64,000 bases of DNA from Jacaranda mimosifolia (GCA_018894105.1 CM032128.1:17279001-17343000); one strand, 5' to 3'; counted from the stretch's first letter, positions 23,345-35,253 are shown. The notes: generated by a model from the letters alone, not told the origin. A program made the numbers and translations.

Positions 23345-23840
23345 AAAGTTTTGTTACCAAATGTGTGCGCGTGGGCTCTTGTTTGGGCTGCTTCATATGG
23401 ATGGGCCATTTGACATCAAGCCTACGCCTGCTGGGCTGTCGAACTCTGGGCTCGACCGGGGCCATTGCCCCCCCAGCCCACCAGCAAGAGCGCCACAGGC
23501 CAACCCACCCGTAAGATGGCAGTAGCAACAAGTGCAGGCCCAGAGCCCACACCAGCCCACCAGCCGGCCCACCTACAAGGCCCAGCTCACACACCGGCCC
23601 ATCCGAGCACAGACCCAGCGTCCACGCTGACCCAGCCGAGCGGCGGCCCAGCTCACATAGTGGCCCACCCAGCCCAGCAACCGAGCGCTGGTCCACCCGC
23701 AAGCCACCCAAGCGCAGGCTCAGCTGGAAGGCCCAGCGCCCATGCCGGCACACCCGAGCGAGCGCAGGCCCACCCGCAAGCCCAGCGAAAATTCATCAAA
23801 ACCTGCTGGCATCAGGTTTTGATCCCGCACCCATGCCCAC
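23345..23840. repeat. GC-rich minisatellite-like island
   Basis: About 480 bp rich in ggcccagc, cccaccag and cccgagcg variants within DNA that is otherwise very AT-rich. It gives long open frames on both strands (plus 23465-24004, minus 23753-23277), but the products are low-complexity (Pro, Ala and His on one strand; Gly, Trp and Leu on the other), and the openness follows from the base bias. I see no domain. Confidence 0.7.
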
Positions 23841-24119
23841 CGTCAAGTAAACACCTAACCATCTTGGCTGCATGTCCAAAAGTTAATATTTGCAATTGGT
23901 CAATTACTTATTCATTTCTTCCATATAGAGCTCTCAAGCAATTTCACATGTTATCAAGCAAACATTATTTTATTTTTAAAAATAAAATAATAATTGTCAT
24001 TTGAATAAATGAAATAAGAGTATCAAATAGTGAATTAAAAGAAATAAATAAAAAGTTTGAGATAATTATATAACATAGTTGCATGGAGTAAAGAAATTTT
24101 ATTACATATATGTATATAT

Positions 24120-25460
24120 AAATTGTTAGGTAAAGGCTTAATATTTTTGTAGAAGAGCTTATAATATAAAATACTTTATTTTAGAAATTTATAAAAAAAA
24201 TATTTATAAAAAATAATTGGCATTACATATATATAAATATTAAAAAATTGTGAACAAAACCCTTTAAAGTAAAAAACAAAGGGCAATCTAACAAGCAAAA
24301 GTACCAATATTATTAATTCCGACGGTTTAGAAAAATTAGCGCGAAGTTATTCATTAAGGGAATGTTACACTAACCGCCGCCATTTATTATGAATTCCGCA
24401 GCGGTTTGGATAAATTGTTGCTCAACACCGTCAAATTAATATTTTGCGGCGGTTAAAATAAACCGTCACAAAATATATGCTGCGATTAACCTATTTTCTT
24501 GTAGTGTGTGAGTATATATATACTATATATGTATATAAATGTGAATGAAAAATTATATTATATACATAGCTATAAATATTAAATATTATTTAATTTGGAA
24601 TGAATAAGTAGAAAAAATAGACAAAAATAAAAGTAATTTAAATTTTATTGATAAATTTATATATATGTATATTATATATATGTGAATAAGTATAAATGGA
24701 AAAAATAAGTATGCATGTATGAATAATTCGAAAGAAAAAAGATAAAAATATAAATTATTTAAAATTTTATAGATAAATATATATATATACATGTATAAAA
24801 TGAAAATATATGAAATAATGAGAAATTTTGATTTTGATTATTTGAAAGGTTAACAATTTTTTTTTATTCACTATTTTTTTGTTATTTGCAAAATATAATA
24901 TGAATATCCAATTATATTTATACAAAAATTTGAGAATGAATACAATAATTTGTTTTTTCTATATTTTATTTTACATTATAATTTCATCCTCATATTTTGT
25001 CACTAATTCATATTTTAAAATCAATTTTAAGTTTATAATTGTTTTATCAATTTACTATAGTTTTAACTTTATATGACTAATGCCAAACTCATTTCTTCAC
25101 TCAATTATTCGATAACTAAGTTATGAGTCAAATTAAAAGGTTTCTATTAACTTATATACTAATATTGATTTTAACTTTATAATTATTTTATATATTTATT
25201 TTGATTTATTTTACTTTTTTTGTCTTAACTTAATTGATTTTTAATCAAAAATTAAAATTAAATAAGATTGTTTTTAAAAAATAATTGCCATTACATATAT
25301 ATATATATATTAAAAAATTATGGACAAAACCCTTTAAAGTTAAAAACAAAGAGCAATCTAATAAGTAAAAGAAATAATATTATTAATTACGGCAGTTTAG
25401 AAAAACCAGTGCAAAGTATATGGCGCGATTAACCTACTTTCTTGTGGCGTATATATATAC
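24120..25460. repeat. Direct duplication with CACTA-like 3' end motifs
   Basis: The block at about 24180-24506 (aataattggcattacata, then aaccctttaaagt, caatctaa, then gcgattaacctattttcttgtagtg-like end) recurs at 25270-25445 with an internal deletion of roughly 130 bp. The first copy includes cggcggttaa and ccgtcac segments and ends cttgtagtg at 24506, resembling the 3' end of a second CACTA family. No matching 5' end was found. Confidence 0.6.
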
Positions 25461-26585
25461 ACTATATATGTAAATAAGTACGAACAAAAAATTATATTAT
25501 ACATATTTATAAATGTTAAATATTATTTAATTCGGAATGAATAAATAGAAAAATAGATAAAAATAAAAGTAATTTATATTTTATTGATAAATTTATAAAT
25601 ATGTATATTATATTTATGTGAATAAGTATAAATAGAAAAAATAAGTATACATGTATGAATAATTAGAAAGAAAAAAGATAAAAATAAAAATTATTTAAAA
25701 TTTTATAGATAAATTTATATATACATGTATATATATATGTGTGTGTGTATAAAATGAGAATATATGAAATAATGAGAAATGAGAAACAATGATAAATTTA
25801 TATATATGTATAAAATGAGAAATATATGAAATAATAGAAGAATGAAATGAGAATAAAAAGAAAAGAAAAGAATGAAAAAAAAGAAAAAATAAATAATATA
25901 TGATAATAAAAAGTTATTTAAATTGAATTGTATATATGTGAAATGATTAAGGGTAAATTGATCTTTTTGTATTAAAATTACATTAAATGGGCAATAAGTG
26001 TGGAGGGGGAGGCGGTGTGTGTGGTTTTATAAAACATAGAGAAGTTGTTTTGTATGTATATATATTTTTTTCCCATAAGGGTTTGACACTTATTTCACAA
26101 ATCACATTAGGTTAAATTGCAACTAGCCCAATAGAATTATTACCATTTCAATGGAGCCCTTAGTTTTCTTTTTTTTTGCTAATGTAGTGTTTGGTTATAT
26201 TGGAAAAATTATAATTTTGGTCTCATTAGATGAAGGGTTTGCACTTTCGGTAATTAAGTTGACACTTATAGGACCAAAACTCTAAATTTTTTAATACATT
26301 TGGAATAGCACCTCAACTTCCACTAGTATTCAGCCAAAACTATTAAATTAAAAAAATTAATTACCCAACAACTCAAAATTTTGACTTATTTATAAAAATT
26401 TCACAAAATTTGAATTGACCAATCAACCTTCATTAAAAAAATTTAAAATATATAACAAAATCCTCATAAAATTTTTTTATATCTCAATATAAATATCATA
26501 TAAATAAATATATATATATATGCATAATATCAATATAAATATATATAAAATAAATATCATATAAATATATACATAAATATACATA
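24507..26585. repeat. AT-rich repeat region, no gene
   Basis: Strongly AT-rich with (TA)n and (TG)n tracts. A unit marked by attatttaatttggaatg, gaataagtataaat and gaatatatgaaataatgag occurs at about 24510-24850 and 25445-25900, and again beyond Tekay-1 at 39515-39950, always in the same orientation. The predicted short ORFs here are low-complexity and not supported as genes. Confidence 0.7.
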
Positions 26586-26743
26586 TATATATAATACCCA
26601 ACCCCTTTTCCCCTAACCCCTCACTGCCGGCCATGGCCAGCAGCCAACCATGGCCAACCGGCTGCTAGCCACTGGCCGGCCATGTCCATGCCTAGGGTGG
26701 GGTTGGCGGGGTGGGGGGTGCTGGTTGGAAGTGGCAGTGGTGG
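26586..26743. other. Short GC-rich patch at the Tekay-1 insertion site
   Basis: Rich in ggccatggcc, ccggccatg and then G-runs (ggcggggtggggggtg). The G-rich stretch continues right of Tekay-1 at 37010, so the element was inserted inside it. No gene seen. Confidence 0.7.
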
Positions 26744-29502
26744 TGTAACACCCCTACTTTTCTCAAATTTTGATACTATAATTGTCAAATAATTCATTTA
26801 ATTGTATTTTATGAATTTCGATGATTATTTGGTATTTTAGAAATTTTGTGATTAATATAGATGTTGCTATAAACTTGATTTAGTGATTAATTAAAAATTT
26901 TGGGGTCAAAATGTATTTTTTTTATTCTTACGGGCTGAACGTGAAATTTGTTTTAATCTTGGGGACCAAATTGCAAAATTGAAAAGTTTAATTTTAAAAA
27001 CCAAACAGGCAGCATGCTGTTTTCATTTCTTTCCTTCCTCTTTTTCTTTCCTTCTTCTTTTCTTTCTTCTCTTCTTCGTTTTTCCTCTTCTTCTTAACCG
27101 AAAGTCACCACCACTGTGGGTTTCTCACCGGCGACCACCAAACCTCGAACCTGACCACCTCAATCACCTCTTCCCCACCCCCTGACCACTTTTCTTCAGC
27201 CATGCACCGCCTTGGACCGGCGAACCACTGCGGTGGAGGAGAACCGAGAAATGGGGAGGAGATGGGTTTACGTTTTTCCAGCAAAGTTCTAGACTGTTGA
27301 GAGGTGTTTTTGGTAGTTCTTGGTGAGGAGAAGAAAACTAGCTGGTTGCATGTGACTTAGGCGCAACGGAGGAGGAGGAAAACGGTGATCGGAGCTTCAC
27401 GGAGGAAAGTGACATTTGGGACTGTTAAGTGGTTTTTCGGTGGCTACAAACCTCGAAACAGAAAACTGATAGCGCCATTGGATTCAGGAGCTCGAGAGGA
27501 GCAAGACAGTGGTGTTTTGAGATTTTCTGGCGGCGGCGGGAAGACATAATCTTCCTCTCGTCGAGACGAGTGCAGTGGCGTGATTAGTTCGTGAATTCAA
27601 GGTTTCGTTGTGCTTTTGTGGTAAAAGATTGGAAGAATTCATATATATGCATTTGTATATACATATATGTATGCATATCCTTAATTGAATTGTAAACATG
27701 ATGATAATCTTGAGGATTGATGTATTGTATATGTACATGTATATATGTTGAGCTCTCACATGCTAAGGATGTTATGATAGTGGATTTGGACCTTACTAGG
27801 CTATAAATTGGAATTTATGGAAAATTTTAAGAAATTGAACTTGAGACTTGGAGTGAGGTCCTAAATTAGATGATAATGGAATTATTGGAATCCTGAGCCA
27901 TTTATGATTAGTAACAATATGTAGACATTGTGGTTAAGAAATTTGATTTCGAATAGAAGAATCAAAATGAGAATAAAGATCTTGTAGCAACTAGTATTAT
28001 AGCCATTCTTGGAATCTATCAATATTGTCATCCAAGTTATCCTGGATAAATAGCAAATTTGGAGTTAAGAATCAAATGATAGCATTGTATTAGGAATTTA
28101 AAATGAGTTCTGACTATATATATATCATTATGGTTAGATGACAAAGAAATGGGTGACGAGGACCAATAGACAGTTTGTAGAACTTATACTATCAGAGATT
28201 TTAGATGTGAGGTTATCCCACTTTAGGTTATTGCTTTGACTACAGCTATTCGTTAATTGTTGAACCCTGTGAGGTTTTGCTATTTTGGCCTTGAGATATC
28301 TATTTGTTCTTGTGGCATAACCCCTGTAAGGGTTTAATTTGCTTGATTGTACCTGCTTGTAAATTGCTTGATTGTACTTGTTCATAATTGTTTGACTTAA
28401 AATTGCTCGTTACTTGTTATTGACTTGTATACCCCTGTGAGGGTTTGTATTTGTTCCATCGTACTTGTTCAATCGTACTGGTTCAATCGTTCCTACTCGT
28501 TCTTGTTCGTTCTGGCGCCCAAAACTCCTGTCTGCCGTGTCTGGTACTTGCTTGTTCATGGTTGAATCATTATCAAATGCCTTGCTGGCATACTCGCTTG
28601 TTGTATCCTGATATCTAGCCAGTTGGCTTGTATGTACTTGATTGTTGTACTTGTTTGGAGATTGTACTTGGGCGGAGTGCCAATCCTACGTGGAATGTTG
28701 GGATAATTGGGACACGCCTTGCAGCCCGTCTGGTTATCTAGGACACGCTATGCTGTCCGTATAGGTATCCATGATACGCTAAACAGCCTGCTTAGGTATC
28801 TGCTATACGCCATACAGTCCGTATGGGCACACCAATTGTATACCTAGCTATATCGCTATGAAAGTACTTGTTTGTTGGTATAAGGTGATATGATATACAT
28901 GTCTTACTCATTTCGTTGGATTACATATTCTGTAAGGGTTTGCTTGCTCGTACTCGTTTCTGCTTGCTTGTGAAATATTCTTGGAGCAATAAGGTAGGAG
29001 AGTTTCATGTTGCTACATTTGTTCTTGCTAAAATTGTAATTGTACTTGTATTGCTACTGATTCTAGATCTGTTGAGATGTTCTTTCCTTGACTAGTTCTA
29101 TTATTGCTTGATATTTATCCCTCACTAAGTCCATTGGACTTACTCTCTTATTTTCATTACTTTTGCAAACAAGGTGGCCTAAGAATGAAACGTTTTGACT
29201 TGAAGTATAGAAATGTTTCTTTTGTAATAGTTTAGTGTCTCTCTTTTGCCTTTGGACTGATAGATGGTTATGTGAACATAGAGATTTGTGATATGTCAGA
29301 ATAGACTGAGGCACCTTGGTTTTGTATATATTTTGCTATACTTAAGAATAGATCTTGGTTTGAATGTTATAGTGAATGATATGATTTAAATCCAAGTTAT
29401 TTTCCACTACTTTTGAATTATTGTTTGTAGCACAAGGTTTAGAAATTAAGCTTGAGTTGAGTTGATATCTCAACTTTGGGTTACCTGAAGTGGGGTGTCA
29501 CA
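26744..29502 (+). repeat. Tekay-1 5' LTR, 2759 bp
   Basis: It starts TGTAACACCCCTAC and ends GGGGTGTCACA. The first 60 bases differ from the 3' LTR at three positions, all C/T. It contains a pyrimidine-rich segment (27020-27110), a 4x31-bp minisatellite (28710-28833) and repeated cttgattgtac motifs (28340-28480). Short ORFs inside it are not genes. Confidence 0.96.
28710..28833 (+). repeat. Minisatellite, four units of 31 bp, in the Tekay-1 5' LTR
   Basis: Units start at 28710, 28741, 28772 and 28803, sharing acacgc/atacgc near the start and gtccgt/gcctgc in the middle. It is absent from the 3' LTR, where a deletion removed it. Confidence 0.9.
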
Positions 29503-29506
29503 GGTG

Positions 29507-29518
29507 TGGTATCAGAGC
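29507..29518 (+). other. Tekay-1 primer-binding site
   Basis: TGGTATCAGAGC, a perfect initiator-Met tRNA complement, four bases after the LTR end. Confidence 0.96.
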
Positions 29519-29700
29519 CTAAGTTACAATTGACCTAGGCCAATGTCATTTTGGAATATTTATTGATAGTTTGCAGTAGTAGGGAGGGGCATGAAAGTTG
29601 GGACATAGAATTTTTTTTAGGAATATTGAGCTCCTTAAAAACTAGGATTGATTTTTGTTATCTTCTTTTACTAATGGAATTTTGTAACTTATATTATATA

Positions 29701-30480
29701 ATGGTAGGATCGTCTAGTAGAGGCAAGGGACCGATGGATGAAAACAACCTTGAACATTTACGATAAGAAATAGAAAACCTTAGGAAAGACAAGGAGCGTC
29801 TATCTCAAACCTGCTAACAGCTTGAAGAGAAGCTCTATGACATGCATGGAGCGTTGCTGGATGAGAGAATGAAGTTATGCCGCCTTAAGTTGTCAATTGG
29901 AGCAAGAGACTACATGTTAGACAGAATGATGGAAAGCGTTGAGCGGGAAGAGATCAGGGTTGGAATAGCTGCTACTCAGATCGAGGAACTTCGGGCAATG
30001 AAACATTGCATGGAAGAACATTTCAGGCTTTAGATGCTAGCTATAGAAGGTCTATAGACGTGCCGTATCCGATCATGGAGGAGATTCATCAAATAATGAG
30101 ACATTACCACACAGCCATCGATCAAGTTATTAGAGTCGATATTGGTATCGACACTGATGCAGGACCTGCTTGAGTTCGTCCACCTTTTGGTCAAGGTCAT
30201 CAGATGGGCATACCTAGAGAGGAGCGACCAGTGGAGAATCAGGAAAGAACGTCGGAAGAGAACCTTATTGAAGAACTTGAAGAAGATCCCGAGGAAAAAA
30301 AGGTTTCGGAGGCTCCTGCAGCAGATCCAATGGCAATGGAAGGTGATGGACAAGATGAGCTCATAGTTGGCTGTATTAATGTAGCTTTCTTGAGAGACGA
30401 ATTGAATCCGAAAGAGTTCGATGAAGAAGCCATGGAAAATGATGAATCTGATGTTACCGATGTTGAGGATTCATTTTAGG
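29701..30480 (+). pseudogene. Extra ORF upstream of gag in Tekay-1 (coiled coil plus acidic tail)
   Basis: Between the primer-binding site and gag there is coding-like sequence that is not gag. The first part (ATG at 29701, then stops at about 29764 and 29815, frame kept to 30033) is rich in Glu, Lys, Arg and Leu with heptad-like spacing, for example LEEKLYDMHGALLDERMKL and ATQIEELRAMKHCMEEH. After frame breaks near 30033 and 30170 a strongly acidic tail follows (30204-30479), including ENLIEELEEDPEEKK and ending in VTDVEDSF. With damage ignored it would be about 250 residues. I do not recognise the family. Extra ORFs before gag are known in some plant gypsy lineages, mainly Tat/Ogre; I am not aware of one as typical of Tekay-type elements. 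Confidence 0.55.
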
Positions 30481-30711
30481 CAGTAGTATTTGACTGTGGA
30501 CGTACTGTTAACTAATTTTTTCCCTCTAATATAAACATTTTATGATGTTGCCCTATCATTTTGTTTTCAGATTGGGCATTCGGCTAGTTTATATATATTA
30601 ACTCACTTGTATGACTCTTAACAGTTTTAATGGTTTTATTCTATAATGAATTTTGCTTTTGTTGATTATCTATCTATTTTATTTCGCGATATTAAACTTT
30701 ATTTTAAATAG

Positions 30712-31576
30712 ATGGCATCCAGAGGAAGTGTTGATACTCTTATTCCTGCAAGAACAGGAGCAAGGGCCAGACCTCTAGGTCAACAGCCTAATGTGCCTCG
30801 AGCTCCTAGAAGAGAAGCACATGTTCTTCCAAGACATCTGCCAGAGGATAAAGTTTCCCAAACCCCTCCAATTGATCAACCAGCGATGGATCCCTCGGTT
30901 GAGCCTAATTATAGGGAAAGACAAAGGCCTAGATAACCGGATTGCCAACCAGCAGACAGAGCGGGAGTGGCAGAAGTACTTACAGAAGACAGAGCCTTGG
31001 AAAGGTTCTTGAGGTTTTAGCCCCTGAAATTCTTTGGCGAACCAGATGATCACAGAGCTGAAGAATAGTTGGAAGATTTGGAAAACATATTTGGGACATT
31101 ACATTACCCGGATGATAGAGCGTAGGTGGACAGTTGTGGATACCCCCAGAATTTGGGAAAACTTCGTCCGAGAGTTTAAGGACAAGTATATGCCACTAGT
31201 AGCCAAACAAACCAGAGAATGGGAATTTCTGGATCTAATACAAGGGAATCAGTTGGTCAGCCATTACGAGGCCACTTTCAGTCGATTGGTATAATATGCT
31301 CCTTATGTTCAAGGAGATGAAACTTTGCAGACCAGATGGTTCTTATAGGGACTAAAGCCAGAATTGAGAAGAGGTTTAGCTACCTGGGATTTGCAAAATT
31401 TCAATTTAGCTATGAGTAAGGCTTTACAACTTGAATCAGAGTTGCAACAAATCTGAAAGATTGAGGACAGAGCCAGAAAAGGAAGGCCAATCTTGGGAGG
31501 GCATAGTGGAACTACCAGAAAGCAACCAAGACTTTAGGCCGATAGTGCTTCTCAAAGAGTCCCTCAGAATAACTAG
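30712..31576 (+). pseudogene. Tekay-1 gag
   Basis: The ATG at 30712 opens MASRGSVDTLIPARTGARA, a basic N-terminus. The frame is lost near 30935, and the capsid-like core resumes in other frames: FKDKYMPLVAKQTREWEF and the VSHYEATFSRL segment (31160-31290), then after a TAA the WDLQNFNLAMSKALQLESEL stretch (about 31388-31455). This is the usual chromovirus gag core. Stops include those at about 31294, 31347 and 31456. It continues into the zinc knuckle region in the next entry. Confidence 0.85.
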
Positions 31577-32550
31577 ATGATAGATCTAGATCAGGGTAAA
31601 GCACCGATGCGGTGTGGGTTTTGTAGAGCTCCAGGCCATGAAGAAATAGAATACTGGAAGAAACAGGGCAAATGCTTGGAATTTAGAAGTGACCAACACT
31701 TCATGAGGGATTATTTTAGACTGAAAGGTCCACTACCAACCGAAAAAGGAAAACAAACAGTCGGAACTAGTGGAAAGCAAAGAGTTCGAGTCCGTGCATA
31801 TGCTATCACAGGCGAAGATGCACCAGATCCTAATGAAGTGGTGGAAGGTACTGTTTCTATTTTTGAAATTTCTGGTAAAGCATTATATAACCCTGGTGCC
31901 TCGCATTCTTTTATATCTGTTGCGTTGTCTGAAAAACTGAGTATATTACTTGAGACCATGAATTATCAAATTGAGGTTCAGACACCCTTAGGGGAAGGGA
32001 TGATCACAGACACCATATATTAGGATTTCCCGATAGTAATTGGAGATCGAGAATATCCCGCTAACCTCATTCAATTGGCAATTCAAGGATATGACTTAAT
32101 ATTAGGAATGGATTGGCTATATCACCATCAAGCTCAAGTGAAATGTTTTACCAAGAGTGTGACGCTTGGGGAAGTGACACTGGTATCAAAACACCATTCA
32201 GCAGATAACTCATCTCCAATCGCAGTCATCTCGGCTGTGGAGGCCCGACAGATCTTAAGCGAAGGCGGACAAGGATTCTTGGCTTACCTCATAAATAAGC
32301 CTCGGGATACTATTCAGCTAGAGAGCGTGGAAGTAGTAGCTGAATATCCAGAAGTGTTCCCTGAAGAACTAAACTCGTTACCTCTTGAGAGAGAGATAGA
32401 ATTTGTTATTCATACTTTGCTAGGGGTTATGCCTTTTTCCAAGACTTCTTATAGAATGGCACCAGCTGAACTTAAGGAACTAAAGAATCAACTTCAAGAA
32501 CTTCTAGAAAAAGATTTATCAGACCAAGCACATCGCCTTGGGGAGCTCCA
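31577..32550 (+). pseudogene. Tekay-1 zinc knuckle and protease
   Basis: The open frame at 31577-32023 starts in a zinc knuckle reading CGFCRAPGHEEIEYW: the first three ligands are present but the final cysteine is tyrosine. A second knuckle-like repeat (CLEFRSDQHFMRDYF) has also lost ligands. The protease follows, with ALYNPGASHSF near residue 103-113; the catalytic aspartate expected before the P/S-G-A-S core is asparagine (codon at 31889-31891), so the enzyme would be inactive. After a TAG at 32021-32023, MAIQGYDLILGMDWL and the linker to reverse transcriptase (to about 32550) follow in the same frame. Confidence 0.88.
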
Positions 32551-33290
32551 GTGTTGTTCATCAAAAAGAAAGATGGATCCATAAGAATGTGCATTGATTA
32601 CCGGGAACTGAATAAAATTACTATTAAGAACAAATATCCCTTACCACATATCGAGGAATTGCTAGATTTGCTGCAAGGGTCAAGGATCTTTTCAAAATTA
32701 GATTTGAAACAGGGATATTATCAGTTAAAGGTTAGGGAAGAGGATATTCCTAAGACCGCTTTCAATTCTCGATATAGTCATTTTGAATTTGTGGTGATGC
32801 CATTTAGTCTTACGAATGCACCAACAGCATTTATGGATTTAATGCATCGGGTTTTCAAGCTTTATTTAGACTAGTTTGTGGTTATATTTATTGATGACAT
32901 TCTGGTATTTTCAAAATTCAAGGAAGAACATGTAAAGCATTTACATGTAGTTCTCCAAACTCTGAAGAAACACCAATTGTATGCAAAATTCAGCAAATGT
33001 GAGTTTTGGATGGAACGAATAGCTTTTCTAGGACATGTTATCACTTATGAAGGAATAGAGGTTGATCCCTCCAAAGTTGAGGTGATAACTAATTGGAAGA
33101 AACCCGAAAATGTTACAGAAATTCGGAGTTTTCTATGCCTGGCCAGTTATTACCGAAGATTTCTTCAAAATTTTTCCAAAATAGCTGGTTCTTTAACTAG
33201 GTTAACCCAGAAAGGGCAACCTTTTATCTGGAATGAAGATTGTGAGCAGAGTTTTCAGGAATTGAAAAGTCGGTTGATGACAGCTCCTAT
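32551..33290 (+). pseudogene. Tekay-1 reverse transcriptase
   Basis: Landmarks in order: [46 protein letters not shown], then the catalytic [12 protein letters not shown] box (aspartates at 32893-32898, intact), and [20 protein letters not shown] at 32872-32874, where the family has a glutamine codon, interrupts it just before the catalytic box. A frameshift just upstream of 32551 separates it from the protease. Confidence 0.93.
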
Positions 33291-33663
33291 TTTAGCTCTT
33301 CTAGATGGCCTAGAAGGATTTGTGGTCTATACAGATGCTTCCAAGAAGGGGTTGGGATGTGTATTGATGCAAAGAGGATGTGTTATCGCTTATGCATCTA
33401 GAAAACTAAAGCCACATGAAGAGAATTACCCAACTCATGACCTGGAATTAGCCGCGGTCATTTTTGCATTAGCTAAGTGGGGACATTATCTCTATGGGGC
33501 TACCTTTGAGAAATATACCGACCACATAAGCCTCAAATATTTACAATCACAAAAGGATTTAAATATGAGGCAACGAAGATGGATGGAGCTTTTGGGTGAT
33601 TATAATTTTACCATCTCTTATCACCCTAGAAAAGCTAATGTGGTGGCCGATGCTTTAAGCTGA
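33291..33663 (+). pseudogene. Tekay-1 RNase H
   Basis: [18 protein letters not shown] gives the first catalytic aspartate; [19 protein letters not shown] gives the glutamate; [10 protein letters not shown] gives the next aspartate; and NVVADALS ends the domain at 33660. A TGA at 33661-33663 follows where the family usually has arginine. Except for that stop, the domain is unusually well kept. Confidence 0.93.
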
Positions 33664-34930
33664 AAAGTAGGATTGGCTTACCTACAAGAAACCCAATTGC
33701 CTGGAAGCCAGGAAGCAAGGGTTGTGATGAAACTTAAACAGCGAGTTTGGGTTGCAAGGATAAGTATTCAACCTGAGCTGTATGATGAAATCAGGCGAGC
33801 TCAAGCTGAAGATGAATGGATAGTGAAATTGAAAGAAATGAGCAGGAGTGCAACACAGACCAAATTCGGAATTGATAACTAAGACACTCTTTTATTTCGG
33901 AACAGAATATGTATGCCAAGAGACATCAAGAAAAGACTTCTAGATGAGGCACACAAGACCAAGTTTGCAATGCATCCCAGGAAGTGCTAAGATGTATCAG
34001 GATCTAAAATGACAGTTCTGGTGGAAGGGAATGAAGAGAGATATTTCAAATTATGTGCAAAAGTGTCTAACCTGTCAGCTAATAAAAACAGAGCACCAAA
34101 GACCATCAGGTTTGCTACAGCCGCTTTTAATCCCAGATTGGAAATGGGAACAGGTGACTATGGATTTTGTAACTAGTCTACCTACAGTTCGAGGAGGCTA
34201 TGATAGTATATGGGTGATTGTGGACTGATTGACTAAATCCGCACATTTTCTGCCAGTTGGAACGCAGTATAAAGTTGAGAAATTAGTAGAATTATATGTT
34301 AAGGAAATTGTTCGACTGCATGGCATTCCCATCAGTATAGTATCAGATCGTGATCCAAAATTTACATCAAGACTCTGGAAAAGACTGCAAGAACATTTGG
34401 GAACAAAATTGAAATTTTGTTCTTTTGCTCATCCACAAACAGACGGGCAATCAGAACGAGTAATACAGATTTTATAAGATATGTTATGAGCCTGTGCTAT
34501 GGATTTTAGTAGAAGTTGGGATCGACATCTTCCTTTGATAGAATTTGCATACAACAACAGTTACCAGACTACTATCAAAATGGCATCGTATGAAGCTCTA
34601 TACGGTAGAAAGTGTCGATTGCCGATAGACTCGGATCTAGAAGAACACGAGGCAAGATGGGAGAATCAACAAGTAATATAAGACCAAAGTTGATTCAAGA
34701 AATTATCGAGAAAGTACAAGTGATTAAGCATAGAATGAAAGCAGCACAGGATCGACAGAAGAGTTTTGCAGATAAGAGGAGAGAGGATTTAGAGTTCGAA
34801 GTTGGTAATAAAGTTTTTCTGAAAGTATTCCTGAGAAAAGGGGTAAAACGAATAGGAAAATGAGGAAAGCTGGGTCCGAGGTATGTAGGACCGTATGTAA
34901 TATGCGAGAGAGTTGGACTTGTAGCTTATC
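33664..34930 (+). pseudogene. Tekay-1 integrase
   Basis: The zinc-binding end is seen as YVQKCLTCQLIKTEH (about 34051-34095). The core holds WEQVTMDFVTSLP (first aspartate), HGIPISIVSDRDPKFTS (second) and HPQTDGQSERVIQ (glutamate), so the catalytic triad is readable. Stops: TGA at 34226-34228, TAA at 34475-34477, TGA at 34487-34489, TAA at about 34679 and TGA at about 34861. Frame shifts lie between 33882 and 34031 and near 34680. Confidence 0.92.
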
Positions 34931-35253
34931 GATTGGTTCTACCTCAGAATTTGATGGGAATACATGATGTTTTTCATGTTTCACAGCTTCGAACATACTA
35001 TCCTGATACCTTACATATCATATCATTGGAGAATGTGCAAATTAAGAATGATCTATCATATGAAGAGACTCCAGTACGCATTTTGGATCAGAGATTTCAA
35101 GAACTCAAGAACCAAAAAATTTCCCAAGTAAAAGTGTTATGGTGCAATCATAATGTGGAAGAAGCCACGTGGGAGTCAGAAGAGATCATGCGCCGTCAAT
35201 ATTTTGAGCTCTTTCAATTTTCAGGTGAGAATCTGAAGCCCAAATTCTTTTAA
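34931..35253 (+). pseudogene. Tekay-1 integrase C-terminus with chromodomain
   Basis: Open frame 34933-35253. It begins with the GPY/F-type tail (GIHDVFHVSQL) and ends in a chromodomain at about 35065-35217 (YEETPVRILDQRFQ, then VKVLWCNHNVEEATWE). In chromoviruses this domain directs integration toward heterochromatin, in line with the surroundings. The frame ends with TAA directly at the polypurine tract. Confidence 0.93.

Noticed and set aside
23465..24004. A 179-codon plus-strand ORF rich in Pro, Ala and His as a host gene
   Set aside because: It lies on the GC-rich repeat island; both strands are open there, the product is low-complexity, and its end runs into AT-rich non-coding DNA.
22923..24506. 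A compact 1.6-kb CACTA element from CACTAC (22923) to GTAGTG (24506)
   Set aside because: The two ends agree only in the first eight bases, their subterminal repeats differ (gtaacgaa versus cggcggtt), and the flanking triplets tgg and tgt do not match.
26165..26182. A tgtagtg at about 26175 as the 3' end of the CACTA-like element
   Set aside because: It has no subterminal repeats next to it and no matching flanking triplet; a chance occurrence is likely.
26979..27185. A 68-codon ORF with a hydrophobic Phe/Leu run, like a signal peptide or membrane protein
   Set aside because: It is the translation of a pyrimidine-rich stretch inside the Tekay-1 LTR; a similar ORF appears at the same place in the 3' LTR (35421-35705).
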